Assembly: GCA_028822375.1 (NCBI GenBank)
Contig: JAPKDW010000009.1
Location: 1-40,648 of the forward strand
Source: Opitutaceae bacterium
GTDB lineage: Bacteria > Verrucomicrobiota > Verrucomicrobiia > Opitutales > Opitutaceae
Direction of reading: 5' to 3'
Length of the DNA: 40,648 nt
In this document: positions 26,318 to 35,050 of the stretch, in pieces
How the letters are laid out: every line of letters starts with the position of its first letter
How positions within the stretch are numbered: the stretch's first letter is position 1
The notes under the pieces: model-generated
What the model saw: only the letters and a program-made list of their open reading frames with translations
The model's database searches: none
What the model was told of the DNA's origin: nothing
Made by a program: the position numbers and the translations under genes

Positions 26318-26377
26318 AAGATGGAAGTCTTAGATTGCGCGCATGCTTCTCGGGGTTAAAGCTTTTTACCGGATAAG

Positions 26378-27049
26378 ATGGAACTCTATTGGGATGAAAC
26401 TCCGATTCATGTAATCGATTTCGAAGGCGGACCTCAGTGCGGCATCGTGGAGTTCGGGGTGGTTACCTTGAAAGGGTTTTCGATCGAATCCGTGGCGACG
26501 CGAATTTGCCGACCAAAAGCGGCGATATCGAAAAGAGAGCAAGCAGTTCATGGGATAGGAACTTTAGAAGCGAGTTCCGAGCGTCCGTTTCAGGATGAGT
26601 GGGATCGATTTGCCGGATTGCGCGAAACCGGACCGCTTTCCGCTCATTTCGCTTCGGCGGAGAATTCTATGCTCAAATCCGTTTTCCCTTATCCGCGCCA
26701 ATCGCCAAGCTGGGTTGAAGAGAATCGTTCCGTCGCGAATTGGGGTCCTTGGCTGGATACGGGTGTGTTGTATCGAGAAATCGGAGGCGCTCGCGATTCT
26801 CTGAATCTTAAAAAACTAATTAATAGTCATGAGCTGCAAGACGATTTGGATGCGCTTGGCCGCGCTCATTGTCCCGATGGGCGTCAAAAGTACCATTGCG
26901 CGTTGTTCGACGCATTGGCATCGGCTTTGTTACTGTCCTATTATTGTCGAGAGTTCTGCGATGAGCGGCTGACATTGTTGCAATTGGTCGCCCGGAGCCA
27001 AGGCAATTTGATTAAACGTCAAAAGGTAGAGCAGCGGGAATTGTTTTAA
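26378..27049 (+). CDS. DnaQ-like 3'-5' exonuclease
   Basis: This 223-aa DEDDh-type exonuclease domain has motif I VIDFEGG (D-x-E), motif III HCALFDALAS (H-x4-D), and Asp in the WLDTGVLYREIG segment. Motif II, usually HNaxFD, reads AHFASAENSML, so the expected Asp is replaced by an E-N pair. Similar variants exist in DnaQ-like families, but activity should not be assumed. DNA pol III epsilon, RNase T and standalone repair exonucleases share this fold, and no polymerase gene is adjacent. It lies alone between divergent and convergent neighbours. Confidence 0.78.
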   Translation: MELYWDETPIHVIDFEGGPQCGIVEFGVVTLKGFSIESVATRICRPKAAISKREQAVHGIGTLEASSERPFQDEWDRFAGLRETGPLSAHFASAENSMLKSVFPYPRQSPSWVEENRSVANWGPWLDTGVLYREIGGARDSLNLKKLINSHELQDDLDALGRAHCPDGRQKYHCALFDALASALLLSYYCREFCDERLTLLQLVARSQGNLIKRQKVEQRELF

Positions 27050-27093
27050 CTTTAGGAGCGTGTTTTGAGTTTCGCGGCTAATCTTTAGGAAAC

Positions 27094-29055
27094 TTAATTG
27101 ACGATCTTTTCGAGGACAGCCTCTTTTTCTGCGAGTTGATCGGAAACTTGGCTCCAGGATTCGTAGTGCTTTTCTAGGATTCCTTTATTGCGATCGTATT
27201 GGCGCATTTTTTCAGCGGCGTCGTCTAATTTGAAGAAATCGGGATCGGTCATTTTGGCTTCGAAGGTTTCTTGATAGGTTTCGAGTTCGGCGATTTTCGT
27301 TTCGAGTTCTTGGCTACGTTTCTTGAGCGGGCTGAGCTCTGCGGCCATCGCAGCACGGCGTTGGCGACGTTCTTTAGGTGAAAGTGTGGAGGTCTTTTTC
27401 TCGTTGGAGTTGGCTTGTCCTAGAGTGATATTTGGTGATTGGCCTGTTTCAATTTGTTCGACGTGTCGGAGGTAATCGGATACGTTTCCGGGGAAAAGGG
27501 AGAGGCCGTCTTTTCTGACTTCGAGGGTCTTGGTGGCGATCCGGTCGACGAATGAGCGATTGTGAGAGACTATAATAAAGGCGCCTTCGAATTCGCTTAG
27601 GGCCCGTTGGAGGGCGTCTTGCGAGCGCATGTCGAGGTGATTGGTAGGCTCGTCGAGGATTAGGAAATTCGCTTGTTGGGTCAGTATCTTGGATAGAGCG
27701 AGTCGATTGCGCTCTCCGCCTGATAGGACGTTGGTTTTTTTGAATACGTCGTCGCCGTGAAAGAGGAAGGCTCCTAGCGCGGTGCGCAGTTGAGTAGTCG
27801 TTTGTCCGGTATTCGCGTTCTCTAGCGTTTCTAGTACGCTATCGTTGGGATTTAGCTCGTCGGCTTGGTGTTGGGCAAAGTAGGAGAGGATTGTGTTGTG
27901 GCCGAGAGTTCGTTCGCCGTCTTGGAAGGATTCGACTGCGGCCATTACCTTGGCGAGGGTGGACTTTCCGGCTCCGTTGACTCCTACGACTGCGATCCGG
28001 TCGCCGCGTTCGATGCGGATGGATGCGTTGCGAATGACGTGTAGGTCGCCGTAGGATTTGGAAAGATTTTCCAATTCGATGACGACTTGACCACTTCGGG
28101 GAGCGGGTGGGAAGGAAAAGTCGATGGCGTCCTCTTCGGTCTCGATTTCGATACGCTCGACTTTGTCGAGGGCTTTGATTCGGCTTTGAACTTGGGTGGC
28201 CTTCGAGGCTTTCGAGCGAAATCGATCGATGAATTTTTCGGTTCGTTCGATTTCCTTCTGTTGATTTTTGAAGGAGCGGACGAGTTGCTCTTTACGGATG
28301 CTGCTTTGCGCTTCGTATATGGAATAGTTGCCTTGGTAAATGTGCAAGGAGCCTTGGGTCAGTTCCCAGGATCGAGTGCACAGTTCGTCGAGGAATGCGC
28401 GGTCGTGGGAGACCATAAGGATGGCGCCTTCGTAGCGTTTTAGATAATTCTCAAGCCAGCGTTGGGAAATGATGTCAAGGTGATTGGTCGGCTCGTCGAG
28501 AAGGAGCAAGGAAGGAGATGCGAGAAGGAGTTTTGCTAAGGCGATACGCATTTGCCAACCGCCGCTGAATTCGCTGGTTTGGCGATCCATGTCGCTTTGC
28601 TCGAATCCAAGACCGTGCAGAACGGCTTCGATTCGCGAAGGGAGTTTGTCGGCATCGTGATTTTCGAGTTCGCGTTCCCATGTTCCGATCAGCTCAAGGG
28701 TTTCGGTATAGGCTTCGGCTTCGGTATCGAGTTGTTGGAGTTGATGACTCGCTTCTTCGATTTTTCCGTTGAGGCTAATTATATCCTCGAATGCGGATTC
28801 TGCTTCCTGATAAAGCGTTTTTCCGGCGACAATAATGCCATCTTGAGGCAAGTAACCGATGGTGACGTACTTTGCTTTGTCCACGTCCCCACGGTCGATT
28901 TCCTCTTGGCCAGCCAAGATTTTGAGCATGGTGGTCTTGCCCGATCCGTTGGAGCCGATCAGACCGATGCGGTCTTTCGCTCCGATGCTAGCATTGGCAT
29001 CGCGAAAAATGAAACGCTCACCGTATTGGAGCCTGAGGTTTCGTAGCTGAATCAT
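27094..29055 (-). CDS. ABC-F family ATPase (YheS/YdiF-like)
   Basis: This 653-aa protein has two soluble ATP-binding cassettes. Cassette 1: GSNGSGKTT (about residue 36), FSGGWQMRIALAKLL, LLLLDEPTNHLD. The inter-cassette linker carries many Arg/Lys (KEIERTEKFIDRFRSKASKA), typical of ribosome-binding ABC-F linkers. Cassette 2: GVNGAGKST, LSGGERNRLALSKIL, LILDEPTNHLD. The C-terminus is a coiled coil ending VLEKIVN. No membrane part is present. Such proteins release stalled ribosomes or protect from antibiotics; the exact subgroup is not certain. It is the second ABC-F in the window, distinct from the Uup-like one. Confidence 0.9.
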   Translation of the reverse strand: MIQLRNLRLQYGERFIFRDANASIGAKDRIGLIGSNGSGKTTMLKILAGQEEIDRGDVDKAKYVTIGYLPQDGIIVAGKTLYQEAESAFEDIISLNGKIEEASHQLQQLDTEAEAYTETLELIGTWERELENHDADKLPSRIEAVLHGLGFEQSDMDRQTSEFSGGWQMRIALAKLLLASPSLLLLDEPTNHLDIISQRWLENYLKRYEGAILMVSHDRAFLDELCTRSWELTQGSLHIYQGNYSIYEAQSSIRKEQLVRSFKNQQKEIERTEKFIDRFRSKASKATQVQSRIKALDKVERIEIETEEDAIDFSFPPAPRSGQVVIELENLSKSYGDLHVIRNASIRIERGDRIAVVGVNGAGKSTLAKVMAAVESFQDGERTLGHNTILSYFAQHQADELNPNDSVLETLENANTGQTTTQLRTALGAFLFHGDDVFKKTNVLSGGERNRLALSKILTQQANFLILDEPTNHLDMRSQDALQRALSEFEGAFIIVSHNRSFVDRIATKTLEVRKDGLSLFPGNVSDYLRHVEQIETGQSPNITLGQANSNEKKTSTLSPKERRQRRAAMAAELSPLKKRSQELETKIAELETYQETFEAKMTDPDFFKLDDAAEKMRQYDRNKGILEKHYESWSQVSDQLAEKEAVLEKIVN

Positions 29056-29068
29056 TTAAAGGATGAGT

Positions 29069-29123
29069 TATGAAGGATGAAGGATGAAAAAGGAGAAAGA
29101 ATGGAGAATATTCATCCTTCATA
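29069..29123. repeat. 12-bp inverted repeat with GGATGA repeats
   Basis: TATGAAGGATGA (29069-29080) and TCATCCTTCATA (29112-29123) are perfect complements, with a purine-rich spacer containing further GGATGA units. The right arm overlaps the end of sufU. It may form a hairpin in the 5' leader of the ABC-F gene (read on the minus strand), or be a remnant repeat. No U-tract follows on the minus strand. Confidence 0.5.
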
Positions 29124-29562
29124 CTTGATCTTTCACCCTTCCTGCGAGCGCAGCGAGCAGCGCTTCCCACGGGAGGGTGGCGCAGCGTATTCTGCTTGGA
29201 AATTCTTTTACACCAGAGAGGGCGTTGAGGTCGTTTTCGGGAAGAGATAATTTCTTATCGGGATCGGTGAGCATGTCGATGAGAGAACTAGCGAATACTT
29301 GAGTTTCTTGTATTGGAGATCTTGCGACATTTTCGGTTAGCATGGATGCGGATGCCATGCATATGGAGCAGCATTGAGCTTCGAATGTGGCTTGTTTAAC
29401 ATGATCGTCATCGATTTGTAGGTGAATCGAAACAAGATCGCCGCAGAGGGGGTTCTTGAGTTTTGCGGTCGCGTTGGCGCATGGTAGCAGCTCGCGATTG
29501 CTCGGTTCGCGGCTGTGCTTGAGGAGCGTGTCTCGGTAGAGCGACTTTAGGTCGGGATTCAT
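29119..29562 (-). CDS. sufU: SufU-like Fe-S cluster assembly / sulfur relay protein
   Basis: This 147-aa protein of the IscU/NifU-N fold has zinc/sulfur-handling residues Cys40 and Asp42 in NPLCGD, Cys65 in the 'QCCSICMASASML' segment, and Cys127 in RIRCATLPW. In Firmicutes SufU takes persulfide sulfur from SufS. Here it directly follows sufS (7 bp gap) in the same direction, so a SufS-SufU pair is expected. Other suf genes (sufBCD) are not in the window. The extra Cys64 and Cys68 beside Cys65 are unusual. Confidence 0.9.
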   Translation of the reverse strand: MNPDLKSLYRDTLLKHSREPSNRELLPCANATAKLKNPLCGDLVSIHLQIDDDHVKQATFEAQCCSICMASASMLTENVARSPIQETQVFASSLIDMLTDPDKKLSLPENDLNALSGVKEFPSRIRCATLPWEALLAALAGRVKDQV

Positions 29563-29569
29563 TGGCGCG

Positions 29570-30817
29570 TCAGCCGAAGAGCGCGTTGACTTTGTCTAGA
29601 GAGCTTATCAGCGCGTCGATGTCTTCGTGAGTATTGTAGAGAGCGATTGAGACGCGTGCGGTAGAGGAAATCCCATAGCGGGTCATGAGAGGCTCGCAGC
29701 AATGGTGCCCGGAGCGTATCGCTATCCCTTCGGTGTCGAGAATGGTTCCAATGTCGTGTGGGTGAGCGTTATCCATCGTGAAGGAGATTGCTCCGGATCG
29801 ATGAGTCGGATCGCCGACGAGTTGGACGCCAGGGGCGTTTTTCAATCGATTGGCGGCGTATTCAATTAGTTGAGATTCGTAATCGTGAATGACGTTTCGT
29901 CCGATTGATTGAATGTAGTCGATCGCGATGCCGAGTCCGATACCGCCAGCGATGTGAGGCGTTCCCGCTTCGAAGCGTGATGGGGGCTCCTTGTAGGTCG
30001 TTCCGTCGAAGGAAACGTGGGCGATCATGTCACCACCGCCTTGATAAGGACGCATGCCATCGAGTAGCGAACGGCGTCCGTAGAGGCCTCCGATTCCAGT
30101 GGGCGAGAATATTTTGTGTCCGGAAAATATCAGGAAGTCGCAGTCAAGCGCCTGAACGTCGAGTTCGATATGCTGAATGGATTGGGCAACATCGATTAAC
30201 GTTGGTACACCTTTGGCTTTAGCTGCTTGGATGATGGTTTCGATCGGATTGACCGTCCCGATAGCGTTGGAAACGTGGACGGCGGCGGCTAGTTTCGTTT
30301 TCGGCCCGATCATGGATAAGTAAGCCTCAATATCTAGGTCGCCGTTGTCGAAGATGGGAGCGACTTTGAGCACGGCGCCGGTTCGCTCGCAAAGCAACTG
30401 CCAAGGTACGATGTTGGCGTGATGCTCCATGTGGGTGATGAGAATCTCGTCACCGCGTTTTAGAAGCGGTTCGACGAAGGAATGCGCGATAAGGTTGACC
30501 GATTCGGTGGCGCCTCGAGTGAAGATGATTTCGGAGTCGTCGCTGGCGTTGAGGTATCGGGCAAGTTTGCCGCGAGCGGCTTCGTAGGCCGCGGTGGCTT
30601 CTTGGCTGAGAAGATGAACGCCGCGGTGGATATTGGCGTTTTCGTTAGAGTAGTAGCGAGTGACCGCATCGATAACGGATTGCGGTTTTTGAGTGGAAGC
30701 GGCGTTGTCCAGGTAGACGAGCGGCTTGCCGTTTATTTCGCGTTTGAGAATAGGAAAGTCGTCGCGAGCCCTTATGAGGCTTTCCGGGATGGTTGGTGGT
30801 GATTGTATGTCGTTCAT
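29570..30817 (-). CDS. sufS: Cysteine desulfurase
   Basis: This 415-aa class V PLP aminotransferase-fold enzyme takes sulfur from cysteine as persulfide for Fe-S clusters. The PLP Lys is about residue 235 in 'FSGHKIFSPTGIG'. The catalytic Cys is about residue 373 in RSGHHCCEP. EHHANIVPW and 'FEAGTPHIAGGIGLG' are further hallmarks of the SufS (group II) type. It is the first gene of a sufS-sufU unit. Upstream, a 145-208 bp gap (depending on the helicase start) separates it from the divergent DEAD-box gene. Confidence 0.94.
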   Translation of the reverse strand: MNDIQSPPTIPESLIRARDDFPILKREINGKPLVYLDNAASTQKPQSVIDAVTRYYSNENANIHRGVHLLSQEATAAYEAARGKLARYLNASDDSEIIFTRGATESVNLIAHSFVEPLLKRGDEILITHMEHHANIVPWQLLCERTGAVLKVAPIFDNGDLDIEAYLSMIGPKTKLAAAVHVSNAIGTVNPIETIIQAAKAKGVPTLIDVAQSIQHIELDVQALDCDFLIFSGHKIFSPTGIGGLYGRRSLLDGMRPYQGGGDMIAHVSFDGTTYKEPPSRFEAGTPHIAGGIGLGIAIDYIQSIGRNVIHDYESQLIEYAANRLKNAPGVQLVGDPTHRSGAISFTMDNAHPHDIGTILDTEGIAIRSGHHCCEPLMTRYGISSTARVSIALYNTHEDIDALISSLDKVNALFG

Positions 30818-31025
30818 CGGATTTCGCGTTGAAAGAGCGCGTGATTGAGAGGAATAGGAATAGAATCGCTCCGTTTCTGTCCATTCAAATAGCTGTCATA
30901 CTAGAGGGGGCGTTATTTGTTTTTCGTTTCTGCTTCTTGCGACTCGGTGTGGTGAAGGTTCTTTGGAGGTGAAATTCTCGAAGCCAGGGCTTGCTTCAGG
31001 CGATTTGGGTAATCATATACCCCAA

Positions 31026-32222
31026 ATGCCGTTTAATGGTCTTGGACTTTCAGAATCTATAGTTAAAGCGATCCAGGAGCTTGGATTTACGAAGCCTACC
31101 CCGGTTCAGGAGAAGACTATCCCCCTGATCTTGAAGGGGAAGGACATCATTGCTTCGGCTCAGACGGGTACCGGAAAGACTGCCGCATTCGGGCTTCCAA
31201 CACTCGATAGGCTCAAGCCAGGCAAGCGAATCCAATGTTTGATTTTGGAACCGACCCGCGAATTGGCCCAGCAAGTGGAAGAGGCTCTGCAGGATTATTC
31301 CAAGCACATGGATACTCGAGTGGGAGTCGTTTACGGTGGCGTGAAGTACGGACGTCAGCGTCAAATGCTGGAAAAAGGGGTTGATATCTTGGTCGCTACA
31401 CCAGGGCGTTTGATTGATTACATCAGCCAAGGGGTGATTTCTTTGAAGAAAGTCGAGGTTCTCATTTTGGATGAGGTGGACCGGATGCTCGATATGGGTT
31501 TCTTGCCGGACGTGAGCCGTTTGATCAAGATGTGCCCGGAAAATCGGCAAACCTTGTTTTTCTCGGCCACTTTGCCGGCGGCGATTCAGACCATGATGAA
31601 GTGGGTGCTGAAGGATCCGGAAGTGATTGAGATCGGGCGGAATCACGTGGCGGCTACCACAGTGACTCATGCTTTCTATCCGGTCGCGGAGCAGCAGAAG
31701 TACAATCTTTTGATAGAGTTGCTGACTCGAACGCATTTCGAGAGCGTGTTGATCTTCACTCGCACGAAAGTGAATGCGGATCTTATTTCCCGTCGATTGG
31801 AGCGATTGAATCATTCGGTTGCCACGTTGCACTCCGATCGGTCGCAAGGTGAACGCACAGCGGCCTTGAAAGGATTTAAATCTGGCAAATTCGAGGTGTT
31901 GGTCGCTACCGATATCGCGGCTCGCGGATTAGACATCGCTGGGGTGACGCATGTTATCAATTACGATGTGCCGCTTAACGCCGAGGATTATGTTCACCGT
32001 ATCGGTCGTACAGGTCGTGCGGAAAAGGAAGGCGATGCGTTTACTTTGGTCACTGAAGCCGAGGTTAAGAACGCGAAGTCGATCGAGCACTATATCGGGC
32101 AGAAGATCGACAGGACCAAGCTCGAAGGATTCGACTACATGTATTCGGCGTTGTTCGATGCGGAAGAGAAACAGGCTCAGCGAAAGGCATCGAGCCGGAT
32201 GTACGGTCGCTTGAGGCGCTAG
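31026..32222 (+). CDS. DEAD-box RNA helicase (RhlE-like)
   Basis: This 398-aa RecA-like tandem has the Q motif (GFTKPTPVQ), motif I AQTGTGKT, Ia 'EPTRELAQQ', III FFSATLP, and VI HRIGRTGRAEKEG. Motif II reads LDEVDRMLDMGF, so DEAD is DEVD, a conservative change that still holds the catalytic D-E. It has a short C-terminal basic tail (RKASSRMYGRLRR). ATG 31026 fits the family N-terminus (MPFNGLGLS). An in-frame TTG 30963 or GTG 30969 would add 19-21 residues. Helicases of this kind remodel ribosomal or structured RNAs. Confidence 0.93.
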   Translation: MPFNGLGLSESIVKAIQELGFTKPTPVQEKTIPLILKGKDIIASAQTGTGKTAAFGLPTLDRLKPGKRIQCLILEPTRELAQQVEEALQDYSKHMDTRVGVVYGGVKYGRQRQMLEKGVDILVATPGRLIDYISQGVISLKKVEVLILDEVDRMLDMGFLPDVSRLIKMCPENRQTLFFSATLPAAIQTMMKWVLKDPEVIEIGRNHVAATTVTHAFYPVAEQQKYNLLIELLTRTHFESVLIFTRTKVNADLISRRLERLNHSVATLHSDRSQGERTAALKGFKSGKFEVLVATDIAARGLDIAGVTHVINYDVPLNAEDYVHRIGRTGRAEKEGDAFTLVTEAEVKNAKSIEHYIGQKIDRTKLEGFDYMYSALFDAEEKQAQRKASSRMYGRLRR

Positions 32223-32242
32223 GAAGCTGTATTCGGTTTTGC

Positions 32243-32331
32243 CCACAGATTGCTCGGATTATCACAGATACGATTCCTTGAGGGATGGATGGTATCTGTG
32301 ATAATTCAAATGATCTGTGGATGATTTTTTT
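32243..32331. terminator. Two-tier stem-loop, probable terminator between convergent genes
   Basis: Outer arms CCACAGAT (32243-32250) and ATCTGTGG (32313-32320) enclose a perfect 14-bp inner stem ATTATCACAGATAC / GTATCTGTGATAAT (32258-32271 and 32292-32305). A run of seven T (32325-32331) follows for the plus strand. It lies between the helicase gene and ureD, which converge. The CACAGAT units occur as a repeat in some genomes, so it may also be a dispersed element. Confidence 0.7.
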
Positions 32332-32358
32332 GGATGCACGCTGTTCCAAAGAGATCTG

Positions 32359-33180
32359 TTAGCGTCTTAGGTTGATTACAGGACGTTCGATGGCTTGATA
32401 GAAAAGCACTCGAATTTTGGCGAGTACGGCTTTTACTTCAACGGGGTTCGGTGAGAGGATTTTGATATTCCAGCAAGGTCCGTGGTTTAGTTGGCTGGAG
32501 CCGCAGAGAAGGGTATCGGTCTGAAGATCGTGTAGCGCTTGAAATAAAGGGGTGTCGTTTTCGAGTTTCGAGGAGACGACGTAAATCGAGATATAGAATG
32601 GGTTTTCGAATGCAGTAGCCCAGCCTGTGTGGGTATTGTCTTCGGGTGTTATTTCGAATTTTTCGAGAGCCGAGAGAGAGCCGTCGTAGCGTAGTTCCAG
32701 TCGATTGCGGAATGAGCTGAACGCGAAGGTTTCTCCCGAAGCAACTCGTCCGGGAGCGAGCGTTTCGATGAAAAATAACTGAGCGTCTTTCTCAAGGTCG
32801 ATTTGGCTGCGTTGCTCGAAGCGACTATGGGCTTGAGGAATGAGCCATTCAGGATTCGTTTCGAGGAAGGCGTTTTTAGCGACGCTGAATTTTTGATTCC
32901 AGGTTGCTTCCCCTGTGCCCATTTTATGGACTCTAAGCGCGGTAGGATTTGAAAGGGCAATTGTCGCTCCGGATTCTACTACTACGTCCAGTTCGACGTG
33001 GTCGCCTTCGAGTAGCCCGGCGGTAGGGCTCATTACATTGAGGAGAAGCGCCTTGCCGTTCCAGTAAGGTTTACTGATGTGAATGGGCGCTTGGTAGGCC
33101 TTGCGTGAAAGGTGGGTCTTCCCGTTTTCATCGCAGGATGCAGTGATGCGGAGGTGACCGCTTAAGCGTCTTTCGGGCAT
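32359..33180 (-). CDS. ureD: Urease accessory protein UreD
   Basis: This 273-aa chaperone binds apo-urease with UreF and UreG during nickel-centre assembly. Family features: ITASCDENGKTHL, 'LLLNVMSPTAGLLEGDHVEL', LSNPTALRVHKM, and 'PEWLIPQAHSRFEQ' followed by 'FIETLAPGRVASGE'. ATG 33180 overlaps nothing and matches the expected start; a longer frame to 33342 would overlap ureG and add unconserved sequence. It is the last gene of ureABCEFGD, an order in which ureD comes at the end. Confidence 0.9.
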   Translation of the reverse strand: MPERRLSGHLRITASCDENGKTHLSRKAYQAPIHISKPYWNGKALLLNVMSPTAGLLEGDHVELDVVVESGATIALSNPTALRVHKMGTGEATWNQKFSVAKNAFLETNPEWLIPQAHSRFEQRSQIDLEKDAQLFFIETLAPGRVASGETFAFSSFRNRLELRYDGSLSALEKFEITPEDNTHTGWATAFENPFYISIYVVSSKLENDTPLFQALHDLQTDTLLCGSSQLNHGPCWNIKILSPNPVEVKAVLAKIRVLFYQAIERPVINLRR

Positions 33181-33199
33181 ATCTTGCGACGACGGAAAA

Positions 33200-33820
33200 T
33201 TAGCTGAAGAGCGCTTCTTTTTTAAGCCACTGACAGACTTCGTCCACCCCTTTTCCGGATTTGAGATCGCAGAATATGAAAGGCCGTCCGCCGCGCATTT
33301 TTTTACTATCTCGATCCATGACGTCGAGGTCGGCTCCAACATAGGGAGCTAGCTCGGTTTTGTTGATGATCATAAGATCGGAATACTGAATGGCAGGACC
33401 GCCTTTGCGGGGGATCTTGTCACCTTCGGCTACATCGATGACGTAAATGAATGCGTCGACCAATTCAGGCGAAAACGTGGCCGATAGATTATCGCCGCCA
33501 CTTTCTATGAGAATAACTTGGGTCTCTGGGTTGCGGGTAATGAGGTCGTCGATCGCCGCCATGTTCATGCTGGTGTCGTCTCGAATAGCGGTGTGCGGGC
33601 AACCTCCGGTTTCTACTCCTAGAACTCGCTCTGCTTCGAGCGCGTTTTCGCGTACGAGGAATTCGGCGTCTTCACGGGTGTAAATGTCATTGGTAATGAC
33701 GGCGATTTCAAAGGTTTCGCGGAGTTTTTGGCAGAGGCGCAGAACAAGCATCGTTTTACCGGAGCCTACGGGGCCACCGATGCCGATGCGTACGGGTCGG
33801 GAGAAAGTTGATTCAGACAT
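33200..33820 (-). CDS. ureG: Urease accessory GTPase UreG
   Basis: This 206-aa SIMIBI GTPase has the P-loop GGPVGSGKT at about residues 14-22, the nickel-binding C-P-H-type motif [11 protein letters not shown], '[19 protein letters not shown]', and the guanine-specificity [13 protein letters not shown] hydrolysis drives nickel delivery to urease. It lies 19 bp before ureD and 33 bp after ureF, all in one direction. Confidence 0.96.
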   Translation of the reverse strand: MSESTFSRPVRIGIGGPVGSGKTMLVLRLCQKLRETFEIAVITNDIYTREDAEFLVRENALEAERVLGVETGGCPHTAIRDDTSMNMAAIDDLITRNPETQVILIESGGDNLSATFSPELVDAFIYVIDVAEGDKIPRKGGPAIQYSDLMIINKTELAPYVGADLDVMDRDSKKMRGGRPFIFCDLKSGKGVDEVCQWLKKEALFS

Positions 33821-33853
33821 GGGGGAGGTGTTTAGGCGATAGGGTTTTAGGCT

Positions 33854-34573
33854 TTAGGAAATGAAGAGTCGGGCGTAGGCTCGTTCGTGGCGATCGGATG
33901 CGATGTCGATGAGAGGGTTGAACGCTCCGGCCCAGTCTCGTTCGATTTCTAGCGATTTGGAGATTAGATTTGGAATGGATTTGATGGCTTGGGTGAGGGC
34001 TCGTTGGGCGCCCTCCTGGCCAATTCGCATAATTTTGAGGGAAGCCGTGCATGGAGCAGCAAGGGCTTGGTAGGCCCACGCTGTGAGAGTGGCTTCAATG
34101 GGAGTGAATTCTTGAATACGTTCCGCAGCGAAAATCGTTATGTGATGCGGGGCAATTTTGTTGCCTGATTGAAGGTTCGCTAGGGTCGTGAATGATTGAG
34201 ATGGGTTTAGTTTTTTTAAAAGAAGAAGGCGTTGTCGTCCTTGAGTCGCGCTTGCGGTACGAGCTTCTTTGCTCAGTTTTGAGGCTCCAATTTCATGATC
34301 GAGCTGGATGACTTCCTCCCATTCTTCTTTCGTTTGAGAATAGTAGGTGTATCGGAGATACGGCAACTCGAAATGGGAAAGGCTTAACCTGACAATGGTA
34401 TCTAAAAACTGGGTGAGTTCATTTTCATTGGTTACCTTCCCCATTGCTGTCATTTCCTCTAGTCCGTATGAATGAGCGTACGAACCGATTGGGAATAGCG
34501 GATCGACTGTTTGCAACATCGATGCGAGCCAGGGATAACGGCGATCCGGTTCGCTTTGCAGCTTGTCGTTCAT
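33854..34573 (-). CDS. ureF: Urease accessory protein UreF
   Basis: This 239-aa all-helical protein bridges UreD and UreG in the nickel-insertion complex. Its start 'PWLASMLQTVDPLFPIGSYAHSYGLE' (in part) is the UreF signature, and it ends with the conserved ERAYARLFIS tail. Length is normal. It is located between ureE (5-bp gap) and ureG. Confidence 0.94.
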   Translation of the reverse strand: MNDKLQSEPDRRYPWLASMLQTVDPLFPIGSYAHSYGLEEMTAMGKVTNENELTQFLDTIVRLSLSHFELPYLRYTYYSQTKEEWEEVIQLDHEIGASKLSKEARTASATQGRQRLLLLKKLNPSQSFTTLANLQSGNKIAPHHITIFAAERIQEFTPIEATLTAWAYQALAAPCTASLKIMRIGQEGAQRALTQAIKSIPNLISKSLEIERDWAGAFNPLIDIASDRHERAYARLFIS

Positions 34574-34578
34574 CGCAA

Positions 34579-35007
34579 TTAGTGGCTGTGACCGTGAGAG
34601 ACGATGACGGGTTCGAAAACGCCGGTGGTTTCTTCGTATTGGATGTGGTTGCGTTCGAGCATTTGACGGACAGCGGGATCGTCTTCAGCGATGACGGCGT
34701 TGTCTTCGAAGTCGGCGGAGAAATGAAGGTTGCCTACCATCCATCCGTAGTAAGCGGCTTGTTTCTGATCGGCGAAAGGGATTCGGAGTACGTTTTCGGG
34801 CGTTAGTTTGATCTGGTAGCGAGTGCTTTCGGTTTCGTGAAAGGGGGTTCCGTTTTTGAGTGGGTGGGGTAGGTCGAATCCGAATTCTTCGCCGTCGTCA
34901 GCTACTCCGCGCCAGCGTCGTTTGGCGAGTTTGCGGCGATCGACTTTGAGGGAGACGATTTCTTTGTCGGTTTCTTCGCGGGAAAGGTGATTGGTGATTA
35001 GGTTCAT
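34579..35007 (-). CDS. ureE: Urease accessory protein UreE
   Basis: This 142-aa nickel metallochaperone has two domains: an N-terminal peptide-binding part with 'KRRWRGVADDGEEFGFDL', and a C-terminal nickel-binding part with NLHFSADFEDNAVIAEDD. The tail HGHSH is a short version of the His-rich nickel tail of the family. It lies 42 bp downstream of ureC; the gap holds a repeat core. Confidence 0.93.
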   Translation of the reverse strand: MNLITNHLSREETDKEIVSLKVDRRKLAKRRWRGVADDGEEFGFDLPHPLKNGTPFHETESTRYQIKLTPENVLRIPFADQKQAAYYGWMVGNLHFSADFEDNAVIAEDDPAVRQMLERNHIQYEETTGVFEPVIVSHGHSH

Positions 35008-35033
35008 AGGGTGTGTTGATTTGCGGCGGCTTT

Positions 35034-35050
35034 GGCGATGCCGCCCTACC
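35034..35050 (-). repeat. Dispersed repeat core, copy 3
   Basis: GGCGATGCCGCCCTACC, identical to 7350-7366, sits in the ureC-ureE gap and ends at the ureC stop codon. Being inside an operon transcript it would form part of the mRNA. Confidence 0.5.
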
